Positions 1-6,588 are shown, counted from the stretch's first letter. The stretch is 6,671 bases of DNA from Flavobacteriales bacterium (GCA_009926905.1 RFNX01000392.1:1-6671), one strand, 5' to 3'. A program made the numbers and translations. The notes: generated from the letters alone by a model not told the origin.

Positions 1-1122
1 GTAATTGAACTTAAACGCAAAGGAAAAGTACAAGCACATTTATTTAAAACAGTTTCTGTTATGTTTACAGATGTGATTGGATTTAGCCAGATTTCTGAAA
101 AAATGTCGCCGAATCGTTTGGTAAATAAATTGGACATTTTGTTCCGAAAATTCGATGAAATTATTGAAGCAAACAAACTCGAAAAAATCAAAACGATTGG
201 AGATGCCTACATGTGTGCTGGCGGCGTTCCAACAGAAAATTCAACCAATCCAATTGACGCATGTATCGCTGCTTTGCAAATTCAAGCGTATATGTCGAAG
301 CTGAAATTTCAAGCTTTAGCCAACCATGAAGACTATTGGGAAATACGATTAGGCATCAACACTGGGCCCGTTACCGCTGGAATCATTGGAAATTTGCGGT
401 TAGCTTATGATGTCTGGGGTTCAACTGTGAATTTGGCGCAACAAATGGAAATGCTAGGTGAACCGGGTAAAGTGTGTATTTCTGGCTCTACTTTCCATTT
501 AGTTGAACCCTATTTTGAATGCGAATACAAAGGAAAAGTGCAATCAAAATCGAGGTTGTTAGTGGACATGTATATTGTCAAAAGCATCAAACCGGAATTA
601 TCTGTTAACGGCGAAGGATTGGTACCAAATACAAGATTTGAAGAAATTGTAAAATTACATTTATACAGTTCCATTAAATACTATAAAACAGAACATCATG
701 TACTGAATATTCTTCAGAAAAATCTATCTCCGAAATTATATTATCATTCCATCAATCATACAAAAGATGTGGTAAAGGCTGTAGAGCGCATTGCACTTTT
801 GGAAGGGGTTACCGATGAAGGATTATTCTTGTTGAAAACAGCAGCTATTTTGCACGATGCTGGATTCATTGAACGCTACGAACACAACGAACCTATTGGA
901 GCGCGAATGGCAACTGAAATTTTACCAAAATACGGTTATTCGGAGCAACACATCAAAACAATTGTTGAGTTGATTCATGTTACAGAAATTCCACATAAAC
1001 CAATCAATAAATTGCAAGAAATTATTTGTGATGCCGATTTGGATTATTTAGGACGAGAAGATTTTGAAGAAATCGCAGATCGTTTACGCAAAGAATTGCG
1101 AGAAATGGGAAAAATTAAATAG
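1..1122 (+). CDS. Class III adenylate/guanylate cyclase-HD domain protein, 5'-truncated by window edge and frameshifted near its 3' end
   Basis: The reading frame is open from base 1. The ATG at 61 is internal, because the 20 codons before it encode normal cyclase sequence leading into VSVMFTDVIGF. Numbering from base 1, residues about 15-195 form a class III nucleotide cyclase domain. Metal-binding Asp are D24 (FTD) and D68 (TIGD). Adenine-specifying positions are K64 (KIK) and D137 (YDVWG), so an adenylate cyclase is more likely than a guanylate cyclase. N144 is present, but the transition-state Arg position is Gln148 (VNLAQQM). Residues about 245-370 form an HD domain with H253, H285-D286, H295, H326 and D344/D346. 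Known family proteins have sensor or membrane regions upstream of the cyclase; here these lie outside the window. The expected role is cytoplasmic-side cyclic nucleotide synthesis linked to an HD domain of unknown substrate. The frame ends at TAG 1120-1122, before the family's usual C-terminus, which continues in frame 2. Confidence 0.9.
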   Translation, partial: VIELKRKGKVQAHLFKTVSVMFTDVIGFSQISEKMSPNRLVNKLDILFRKFDEIIEANKLEKIKTIGDAYMCAGGVPTENSTNPIDACIAALQIQAYMSKLKFQALANHEDYWEIRLGINTGPVTAGIIGNLRLAYDVWGSTVNLAQQMEMLGEPGKVCISGSTFHLVEPYFECEYKGKVQSKSRLLVDMYIVKSIKPELSVNGEGLVPNTRFEEIVKLHLYSSIKYYKTEHHVLNILQKNLSPKLYYHSINHTKDVVKAVERIALLEGVTDEGLFLLKTAAILHDAGFIERYEHNEPIGARMATEILPKYGYSEQHIKTIVELIHVTEIPHKPINKLQEIICDADLDYLGREDFEEIADRLRKELREMGKIK

Positions 1123-1270
1123 CGATAAAGCTTGGGATGAATTACAGGTTAAATTCTTAAACCAACATCAATATTTTACAAAAACGGCTGTTGAATCGCG
1201 ACAGAAGAAAAAAGAAGCCAACATTCAATTGGTACTCGACCGTTTACAAGTCAATGATTATATTGATTAA
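1118..1270 (+). pseudogene. Frame-displaced C-terminal tail of the cyclase-HD gene
   Basis: Reading in frame 2 from 1118 gives NSDKAWDELQVKFLNQ followed by HQYFTKTAVESRQKKK and ends at TAA 1268-1270, about 50 residues. This matches, from memory of the family, the tail of Bacteroidota cyclase-HD proteins, where the KEL..xGxI segment runs straight into a 'W..xQxKFxxxHxYFT..A' segment. The upstream frame supplies the first part (KELREMGKI) and this frame supplies the second. Removing one A from the run at 1110-1114 or 1117-1119 would fuse them seamlessly. An ATG at 1064 opens this frame, but its first residues only shadow the HD coding sequence, so I do not consider it an independent gene. It could be a genuine mutation or a homopolymer sequencing error. 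Confidence 0.75.
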
Positions 1271-1974
1271 TTCTTCTTTTTTCCAGTCTTCTTTGCTGAT
1301 TTTTTCTTTTCGATAGAAAACGTATAATTCAAACTCAAAATGTGTTTCGTCAATGGTTGTGGCAAATTGATGCGCTGATCCAAAATATACCCAGCTTCCA
1401 GCGTATGAGGGCCTTTTAAATTCATCTCTAAACCAGCATAATAACGCACTTTTGTAAAACGATTTCCCAATTCGCCGTTGTAAGGATTGTAGAAATATTC
1501 TATACTAATTTTTGGCGTTAAAAATGAATTTTTGAGGTCATAAGCTAACATGGGCTTTATGCGATATGATAAATCAAATTCTGGGTCGTAGTTTGCTGAC
1601 AACAATTGTTTGAAAGAATATTGATACCGCAAGCGCAAGACGAGGATCCAGCGTTTGATGTCGTGGTTAATTTGCAAATTCAAATTCAATCTGTGATTGC
1701 TAAGAAAATTTCCGTTATCCTCTCGGTTACTTATCCAACGATAATCAACTGATGGCCGAAGCCATTTGGTGAGTTTGTATTTCACAGAAGCTTGAACGAA
1801 AGATGTTTGTAAAGTTTGGTTGCCGAAACGGTTGGTCCAATCCATAGTATATTCTGTTTTTTTGTTGAATTTTCCTTGTAAACCAGTTTCTGCCCAAACT
1901 TGAAAAGTTTGTTGTTGAGCTTGGCTGTAATTAGACAAGAAAATTGAAAAAAGCAAAATTGAAATGTATTTCAC
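1267..1974 (-). CDS. DUF2490 family probable outer-membrane beta-barrel protein
   Basis: A 235-residue protein with an N-terminal signal peptide (hydrophobic ISILLFSIFLSNYS, cleavage likely near QAQ at 18-20). The mature part consists of alternating aromatic/polar strands typical of small outer-membrane barrels. DUF2490-like landmarks are W27, the YRW at 78-80, NHRLNL at 93-98 and RLRYQYSF at 114-121. The family is common in Bacteroidota and its function is unknown. The start is GTG (1974-1972); no ATG lies suitably close and the signal peptide begins directly after it. That GTG shares its first G with the TAG stop of the lipoprotein gene upstream, so translation is probably coupled. The barrel seems to end at LSLNYTF (213-219), followed by a 16-residue lysine-rich tail, which is unusual. 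Its stop overlaps the convergent cyclase tail by 4 bp. Confidence 0.85.
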   Translation of the reverse strand: MKYISILLFSIFLSNYSQAQQQTFQVWAETGLQGKFNKKTEYTMDWTNRFGNQTLQTSFVQASVKYKLTKWLRPSVDYRWISNREDNGNFLSNHRLNLNLQINHDIKRWILVLRLRYQYSFKQLLSANYDPEFDLSYRIKPMLAYDLKNSFLTPKISIEYFYNPYNGELGNRFTKVRYYAGLEMNLKGPHTLEAGYILDQRINLPQPLTKHILSLNYTFSIEKKKSAKKTGKKKN

Positions 1975-2372
1975 TACAATTGTTTTTTGACTTCAATTGT
2001 ATCTAAATCAATCACTTGTTTTCTTTCTGTGATTTCTATAGGATAAATTTTTTCAATTTTCCCGCTTTGACACGTGATACAATCTTCGTAAACGAACAAG
2101 GTATATTTTCCTTTTTGCAAGTAGTTGAATTCAAAACTTCCATCGTAGCTGCTTTTAATATCGTCGTCGTAGAAATTATCTTCTTCTCCATAGATTAAGA
2201 AAATATCTTGGTCAGCAGAAGCGTATCTCCCGCCATTAATTGGGTTTCCAAGACTGTTGTATTTTTGTTTGTAAACAAATCCTTTGATAGTTGCTAAGCC
2301 CCCTTTTCCTTCTACTTTTTTACAAGAGGTGAAAAGTAACGAAACTGTGATAAGTGCGAAAAAAAATTTCAT
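1974..2372 (-). CDS. Small lipoprotein with a carboxypeptidase-regulatory/transthyretin-like beta-sandwich
   Basis: A 132-residue protein. Residues 1-16 form a lipoprotein signal peptide with lipobox LFTSC, so Cys17 is the probable acylated N-terminus after SPase II cleavage. The mature chain starts CKKVEGKGG. Residues about 25-126 resemble the regulatory-like beta-sandwich found in many Bacteroidota surface proteins: an opening TIKGFVY strand, a variable loop, DQDIFLIYGEED, then the turn YDGSFEFNYLQKGKYTLFVY (76-95), which is the classic 'DG.F.F..L..G.Y.l' signature. Two cysteines (C98, C101 in CITC) could form a disulfide or bind metal. The ATG is at 2372-2370. The gene is first in a two-gene operon with the DUF2490 gene, so both may act together in the envelope. 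The specific role is unknown. The lipoprotein call is strong; the fold call is moderate. Confidence 0.82.
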   Translation of the reverse strand: MKFFFALITVSLLFTSCKKVEGKGGLATIKGFVYKQKYNSLGNPINGGRYASADQDIFLIYGEEDNFYDDDIKSSYDGSFEFNYLQKGKYTLFVYEDCITCQSGKIEKIYPIEITERKQVIDLDTIEVKKQL

Positions 2373-2401
2373 GTAAGGGATTTGAAATTATTAATATGGT
2401 T

Positions 2402-2409
2402 CAAAAATA
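2402..2409 (-). promoter_or_regulatory. Candidate Bacteroidota -7 promoter element for the lipoprotein operon
   Basis: Read on the minus strand, the sequence is TATTTTTG, an exact match to the TAnnTTTG consensus of the Bacteroidota primary sigma factor. It lies about 30 bases upstream of the lipoprotein ATG, giving a plausible short leader. The upstream -33 TTG element is not clearly present at the usual spacing; TTTCTG is the nearest resemblance. In AT-rich DNA such a match can arise by chance. Confidence 0.4.
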
Positions 2410-2439
2410 CAATTAAAGGTATGAAAATTCAGAAATTTG

Positions 2440-2449
2440 TTCACGTGAA
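2440..2449. repeat. Perfect 10-bp palindrome, possible operator
   Basis: TTCACGTGAA equals its own reverse complement. It is the most GC-containing spot in an otherwise AT-rich intergenic region. It lies upstream of both candidate -7 elements, so a dimeric regulator bound here could influence both divergent operons. The symmetry does not extend past 10 bp, and no second copy was seen in the region. Confidence 0.35.
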
Positions 2450-2464
2450 TTGCCATTTATTCGT

Positions 2465-2472
2465 TAATATTG
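2465..2472 (+). promoter_or_regulatory. Weak candidate -7 promoter element for the CotH-like/PorP-SprF operon
   Basis: TAATATTG matches TAnnTTTG at all but one of the fixed positions and ends 19 bases before the ATG at 2492. A TTTG at 2436-2439 could be the -33 element, but the roughly 25-base spacing is longer than usual. Offered only as the best plus-strand candidate in the intergenic region. Confidence 0.22.
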
Positions 2473-2491
2473 ATAAATAATTTTAAATTCA

Positions 2492-5400
2492 ATGAGGGCA
2501 TTTATCGTATTAATACTAACGCTACACATTGGCTTTTTTTCAAAGTCACAGGTTTTAATCAATGAATATTCTTGCTCCAATCTTTCTACTATTCCCGATT
2601 CCTATGGAGAATACGAAGATTGGATTGAGTTGTATAACGCCGGTACATCGGCTGTAAATTTAACGGGCTGGTACCTTTCAGACAAAGCTACAAATTTAAC
2701 CAAATGGCAAATTCCGTCTGGATCGATTTCTCCAGGAGGATATAAAATGGTTTTTTGTTCGAAACGCAATACTGTAAATGGTTCTGAATATCACCCTAAT
2801 TTTTCACTTTCTCAAACAAAGGGCGATTGGATAATTCTAGCAAACAATACAGGAATAGTTGCTGACTCATTTAAAATTGTTCACCTCACAAAATCAAATC
2901 ATTCAATTGGAAGAACTTTAAGCGGGTCATCCACCTTCAAATTATTTACGACCCCAACACCCAATGCAAATAATACAGGAGCTGTCAATTTCTACACTCC
3001 AAAACCTGTTTTTAGCTTAGCACCAGGTTTTTATTCTGGAACACAAACTGTCAGTATCACTTGTTCTAATGCTTCTGCAACCATTCGTTATACCTTAGAC
3101 GGAAGCGACCCCACCACAAGTTCACCATTATATTCTTCCCCTATTTCAATTAATACTACAAAAGTTATTCGAGCAATAGCTTTCAGTTCTAATTTACCTT
3201 CATTCATTGAAACAAACACCTATTTTATAAATGTTACACACACCATCCCTGTCTTATCAGTTTGCAGTCAAGAAGTTTATAATTTGGTAGCAAACGGTGA
3301 TCAATCCATACCCGACGTAATTGGTGCTGTAGAATTATACGAACAAGACGGAAGTTTTATCGATGAAGGGCAAGGAGATTTTAACAAACATGGTAATGAT
3401 TCTTGGGCGTATAATCAACGTGGTTTTGACTTTATTATGCGCGACCAGTACGGTTACAATAGCGATATTGAACATCAAATATTTCCAGAAAAAACACGCA
3501 ACAATTTTCAACGATTGATTTTGAAACCTGCAGCAAATGACAATTATCCTTTTTCCGGAGGCGCACATATCAGAGATGCATTTGTTAATACACTTTCAGA
3601 TCGTGCCGACATGAAATTAGACGAACGAACATGGCGACCAACTATTCTTTACATGAATGGTCAATATTGGGGAGTGTATGAAATTAGAGAAAAGGTTGAT
3701 GACCATGATTTTACTGATTATTATTACGACCAAGATAAATTTCATTTGCAATATTTAAAAACATGGGGAAGCACTTGGGAAGAATACGGTTCTCCAAATG
3801 CTTTGACGAATTGGAATTCACTCAAATCCTATATCAACGCTAATAATATGGGGAACCCAACGAACTTCGCTTACGTTGACTCCTTGTTAAACTGGCAATC
3901 ATTATGTGATTATTTCATGTTAAATTCATATACCGTTACCTCCGATTGGCTGAACTGGAACACTTCTTGGTGGCGCGGAACTGACCCTCTAGGAGACAAG
4001 AAAAAATGGCGCTATACCTTGTGGGATATGGATGCTACATTCGGACACTATATCAATTATACAGGAATTCCGGACCAATCTGCAAACGCTGATCCTTGTA
4101 ATGTAGAAAACCTTCCAGACCCAGGGTCTCAAGGACACACAACGATTATTAGTAAATTGATTTTAGAAAATCCAACTGTAAAACAATATTACGTAACTCG
4201 CTACGCTGATCTATTGAACACTAAATTTTCTTGCGCACAAGCGATTCCACTATTGGACAGTATGATCAATATAATTACCCCTGAAATGCCCGGACAAATA
4301 GGGAAATGGGGCGGGAATCTTTCCGATTGGCAAACAAATGTTCAAACTTTGAGAACTTACATCAACCAGCGCTGTACAGCCTTGACTCAAGGATTGGTTG
4401 ATTGTTACAGTTTAACAGGTCCTTTTGCAACAACGTTTAATGTTTCACCTGCAAATTCAGGAAAAATCAAAGTAAATTCAATTTGGGCACCAACTTATCC
4501 TTGGGCAACTTCCTACTATGGTGGCATTCAAACGAACGTCATTGCGCAAGCAAATACAGGTTATATTTTCGACCATTGGGAATTTACGACAGGTCCGATG
4601 AATGCGTCAATTACACAAGATACAAACAGCATCAACATAAATGTTCAAGAGAGTATTTTGGCTGTATTTACTCCAATTGTTCCAATTGTTGATACAGACA
4701 GTGATGGATTGAGCGATTCGACAGAAGTTGCAGATGGTTCTGATCCCCTTGACCCATGCAGTCCCAATCTTACTGCCGGTCCTTGTGATCAAGATAACGA
4801 TGGATTAACCAACGATGAAGAGGCTACAGCGGGAACTAATCCAACAAATCCTGATACTGATGGTGACGGAATCAATGATGGAACTGAACTTACAAATAGT
4901 TCTGACGCATTAGATCCTTGTAGCCCTAGTATGAGTTCAGCTGCTTGCGATCAAGATGGTGATGGTTTAAGCGATGGACAGGAAGCTACGCTCGGCACCG
5001 ACCCAACGAATCCAGACACCGATGGCGATGGAATCAATGATGGAATTGAAATCACTAATAGCTCAGATCCTTTAAATCCTTGTGATCCTGATGCAAGTTT
5101 GCCGCAATGTCAAACAGACACAGATGGCGACGGCTTAACTGATGCACAAGAAGGAACATTAGGCACTGACCCAGCGAATCCAGATACCGATGGCGATGGA
5201 ATAAATGATGGTACTGAAATAAGCAATTCTTCCAATCCTCTTGATCCATGTGATCCAGATTCAAGCACCATTGACTGTACAGAAGGCGTTCATATACCAA
5301 ATGCGTTTTCGCCTAACGGTACTGGTGCTGGCGACAACGAAGTTTTCCAAATTATAGTGGGAAAAGACGTAGATGCGATTCGCTTCAAAATCTTCGACAG

Positions 5401-5563
5401 ATGGGGAAATTTACTTTTCGAATCACAAGACAAAAAATTCAAATGGGACGGAGTCTATAAAGGAAAACCGTGCAATGGTGGCATTTATGCTTACTTAGTT
5501 GAAGTGATTTACAAAAACAAGAAAATCGAAACAGTAACTGGAAACATAACTTTAATACGATGA
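2492..5563 (+). CDS. Secreted CotH-kinase-like multidomain protein with lamin-tail domain, TSP3-like repeats and T9SS type B sorting domain
   Basis: A 1023-residue T9SS cargo. Residues 1-19 are a Sec signal peptide. About 20-160 is a lamin-tail domain (INEYSCSN, DWIELYN, GWYLSDK). About 172-245 is a chitobiase/hexosaminidase C-terminal-like domain (IRYTLDGSDPT, SPLYSSPI). About 290-580 is a CotH-type kinase core: LILKPAAND at 342-350, RDAF at 361-364, YMNGQYWGVYEIRE at 387-400, D485/N488/N490, and the metal-binding WDMDATFG at 511-518 (LWD instead of the common PWD). About 645-727 resembles a divergent InlB B-repeat (GYIFDHWEF). Residues 734-929 are calcium-binding TSP3-like repeats. About 932-1023 is the type B (CHU_C, gliding-motility-associated) sorting domain: IPNAFSPNG, FKIFDRWGNLLFES, WDGVYKGK, GNITLIR. 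CotH of Bacillus phosphorylates spore-coat proteins; the substrate here is unknown. Expected location is the cell surface or medium. It overlaps the PorP/SprF gene by 4 bp. Confidence 0.93.
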   Translation: MRAFIVLILTLHIGFFSKSQVLINEYSCSNLSTIPDSYGEYEDWIELYNAGTSAVNLTGWYLSDKATNLTKWQIPSGSISPGGYKMVFCSKRNTVNGSEYHPNFSLSQTKGDWIILANNTGIVADSFKIVHLTKSNHSIGRTLSGSSTFKLFTTPTPNANNTGAVNFYTPKPVFSLAPGFYSGTQTVSITCSNASATIRYTLDGSDPTTSSPLYSSPISINTTKVIRAIAFSSNLPSFIETNTYFINVTHTIPVLSVCSQEVYNLVANGDQSIPDVIGAVELYEQDGSFIDEGQGDFNKHGNDSWAYNQRGFDFIMRDQYGYNSDIEHQIFPEKTRNNFQRLILKPAANDNYPFSGGAHIRDAFVNTLSDRADMKLDERTWRPTILYMNGQYWGVYEIREKVDDHDFTDYYYDQDKFHLQYLKTWGSTWEEYGSPNALTNWNSLKSYINANNMGNPTNFAYVDSLLNWQSLCDYFMLNSYTVTSDWLNWNTSWWRGTDPLGDKKKWRYTLWDMDATFGHYINYTGIPDQSANADPCNVENLPDPGSQGHTTIISKLILENPTVKQYYVTRYADLLNTKFSCAQAIPLLDSMINIITPEMPGQIGKWGGNLSDWQTNVQTLRTYINQRCTALTQGLVDCYSLTGPFATTFNVSPANSGKIKVNSIWAPTYPWATSYYGGIQTNVIAQANTGYIFDHWEFTTGPMNASITQDTNSININVQESILAVFTPIVPIVDTDSDGLSDSTEVADGSDPLDPCSPNLTAGPCDQDNDGLTNDEEATAGTNPTNPDTDGDGINDGTELTNSSDALDPCSPSMSSAACDQDGDGLSDGQEATLGTDPTNPDTDGDGINDGIEITNSSDPLNPCDPDASLPQCQTDTDGDGLTDAQEGTLGTDPANPDTDGDGINDGTEISNSSNPLDPCDPDSSTIDCTEGVHIPNAFSPNGTGAGDNEVFQIIVGKDVDAIRFKIFDRWGNLLFESQDKKFKWDGVYKGKPCNGGIYAYLVEVIYKNKKIETVTGNITLIR
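4691..5278 (+). repeat. TSP3-like calcium-binding tandem repeat region, one partial and three full 54-residue units
   Basis: Within the CotH-like gene, residues 734-929 hold a 32-residue partial unit (4691-4786) and three 54-residue units at 4787-4948, 4949-5110 and 5117-5278; a two-residue QT insertion precedes the last. Each full unit carries two acidic calcium-loop motifs (DxDxDGLxD and DTDGDGIND) joined by an 'EATxGTxPTNP' type linker, then a 'DPC' and a final Cys. The partial unit corresponds to the second half of a full unit. A 9-bp tandem duplication, TCCAATTGT twice at 4672-4689, encodes the PIVPIV linker just before the array. Such arrays commonly act as rigid calcium-dependent stalks in secreted Bacteroidota proteins. 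Confidence 0.88.
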
Positions 5564-6579
5564 TGAAAAAGTCTTTCATTTTAGTTGTTTCCTTGTTGTG
5601 TTTAAATGCTTGGGGACAAGATTATCATTATTCGCAGATTGACAAATCATTGCCACTATTTAATCCTGCTATGACCTCAGCCTTCGATGGATATGAAAAA
5701 GTGAGTACACAACACCGTCAACAATGGATTGGCGCAGGTACTCGTTTTGCGACAACAAGCGTTTTGGGTGAAATGAGTATTGGAAAAAAACCTGGAAAAG
5801 AAAAACCTTTCCTCGGGGTTGGAATTTTCTTTACAAATGACATAGGTGGCGATTCTAAATTAACGAATAACGTTGGTGGATTAACTGCAAGTGGAAACAT
5901 TCCAATAAGTGAAGGACATTGGCTTTCCGCTGGTATTCAAACATCGTTCAACAGTCGTTCGGCAGATTTTTCGCGCTTGGTTTTTTACAATCAATGGAAT
6001 GGAACTGCTTTCGATCCGAGTATTAATTCTGGAGAAATGAACCAAATGACTGCTTTTACTTATGTGGATGCTAGTTTGGGTTTGGCGTATCGCTTTCAGA
6101 AAAGTAGAAATGTGAAATATAAATCGAAAGACAATTCTTTTCAATTGGGAGGTTCTTTTCAGCACGTGAATCAACCTGAGTTGCGTTTCAGTGGGCTGAC
6201 GGAAGATAAATTGTACATGAAAATTTGCATTCATACGAACTTAAGAATTGGGTTGAACAGTTTTTCTGGCTTAGGATTTACAGGTTATCAATTCTTCCAA
6301 GGAAAACATAAAGAAACCAATTTAGGTTTGTTTTACATTCTTCATTTAAAAGACATTCAACGCTTGACATCCGTTGCCAATGAACGCAATTTAAACCTTG
6401 GAGTTTACGTGCGCATTCCTGGTTCATTTGCGCCTTATGTTGGTTTGGATTTAGGTAATTTCAAATTTGGAATTTCGTACGACCACACAATGGGAATAGC
6501 TGGAACGGCCTACAAACATTCTGTTGAAGTAAACATGAGTTATATGGTAAGTCGTAGATCTATTTTCAAAGGACGCTAA
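5560..6579 (+). CDS. Type IX secretion system PorP/SprF family membrane protein
   Basis: A 339-residue protein starting MMKKSF. Either ATG (5560 or 5563) gives the same signal peptide, with cleavage near WGQ at 18-20. The first start overlaps the upstream stop as ATGA, the second as TGATG; both suit translational coupling. The mature N-terminus DYHYSQIDKSLPLFNPAMTS, then AFDG and HRQQW (53-56), is the recognisable PorP/SprF opening (usually 'YSQF...NPALTGAFDG...NQW'). The rest is glycine/aromatic-rich with beta-strand character. The length is normal for the family. Members are envelope proteins that work with T9SS; SprF in Flavobacterium is needed for delivery of the adjacent SprB adhesin. 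Placement directly after a type B sorting-domain cargo implies this copy serves that protein. It is unlikely to be the core PorP, since the other core genes (porK, porL, porM, porN) are not beside it. Confidence 0.9.
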   Translation: MMKKSFILVVSLLCLNAWGQDYHYSQIDKSLPLFNPAMTSAFDGYEKVSTQHRQQWIGAGTRFATTSVLGEMSIGKKPGKEKPFLGVGIFFTNDIGGDSKLTNNVGGLTASGNIPISEGHWLSAGIQTSFNSRSADFSRLVFYNQWNGTAFDPSINSGEMNQMTAFTYVDASLGLAYRFQKSRNVKYKSKDNSFQLGGSFQHVNQPELRFSGLTEDKLYMKICIHTNLRIGLNSFSGLGFTGYQFFQGKHKETNLGLFYILHLKDIQRLTSVANERNLNLGVYVRIPGSFAPYVGLDLGNFKFGISYDHTMGIAGTAYKHSVEVNMSYMVSRRSIFKGR

Positions 6580-6588
6580 ATCATCTTT

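Larger units (their letters stand above)
2373..2491. other. Divergent intergenic region between the minus-strand lipoprotein operon and the plus-strand secretion operon
   Basis: 119 bp of very AT-rich sequence with no reading frame of interest. It must contain promoters for both outward-facing transcription units unless the plus-strand genes are transcribed from elsewhere. It holds a TAnnTTTG match for the minus strand (2402-2409), a one-mismatch match for the plus strand (2465-2472) and the palindrome TTCACGTGAA (2440-2449). No clear Shine-Dalgarno sequence precedes either start, which is normal in Bacteroidota. Confidence 0.7.

Noticed and set aside
61..63. ATG as the start of the cyclase gene
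   Set aside because: The frame is open upstream to base 1 and encodes the normal approach to the cyclase core (VSV before MFTD). Starting here would remove the first catalytic beta-strand, so the gene is truncated by the window edge.
1064..1117. Independent small gene beginning at ATG 1064
   Set aside because: Its first ~18 residues lie over HD-domain coding sequence in another frame; only the part after about 1118 has family-like sequence, best read as the displaced cyclase tail.
1207..1283. Inverted repeat (arms 1207-1217 and 1273-1283) as a bidirectional terminator
   Set aside because: The 11-bp arms match perfectly, but they are low-complexity A/G and C/T runs encoding lysines on both strands, have almost no GC, and are separated by 55 bases; a stable terminator hairpin is unlikely.
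4691..5278. CRISPR or DNA-level repeat array
   Set aside because: Periodicity is 162 bp, in frame, and diverged mainly at synonymous or conservative positions; it is a protein repeat, not a CRISPR array.
5055..5300. Minus-strand open frame across the TSP3-like repeats
   Set aside because: Open only because the opposite strand is a biased Asp/Gly/Thr-rich repeat; no start context, no family resemblance, and the plus-strand gene fully explains the region.
5881..6234. Minus-strand 117-codon open frame inside the PorP/SprF gene
   Set aside because: The translation lacks any recognisable motif and the plus-strand frame is clearly a real PorP/SprF protein, so this is an antisense shadow.
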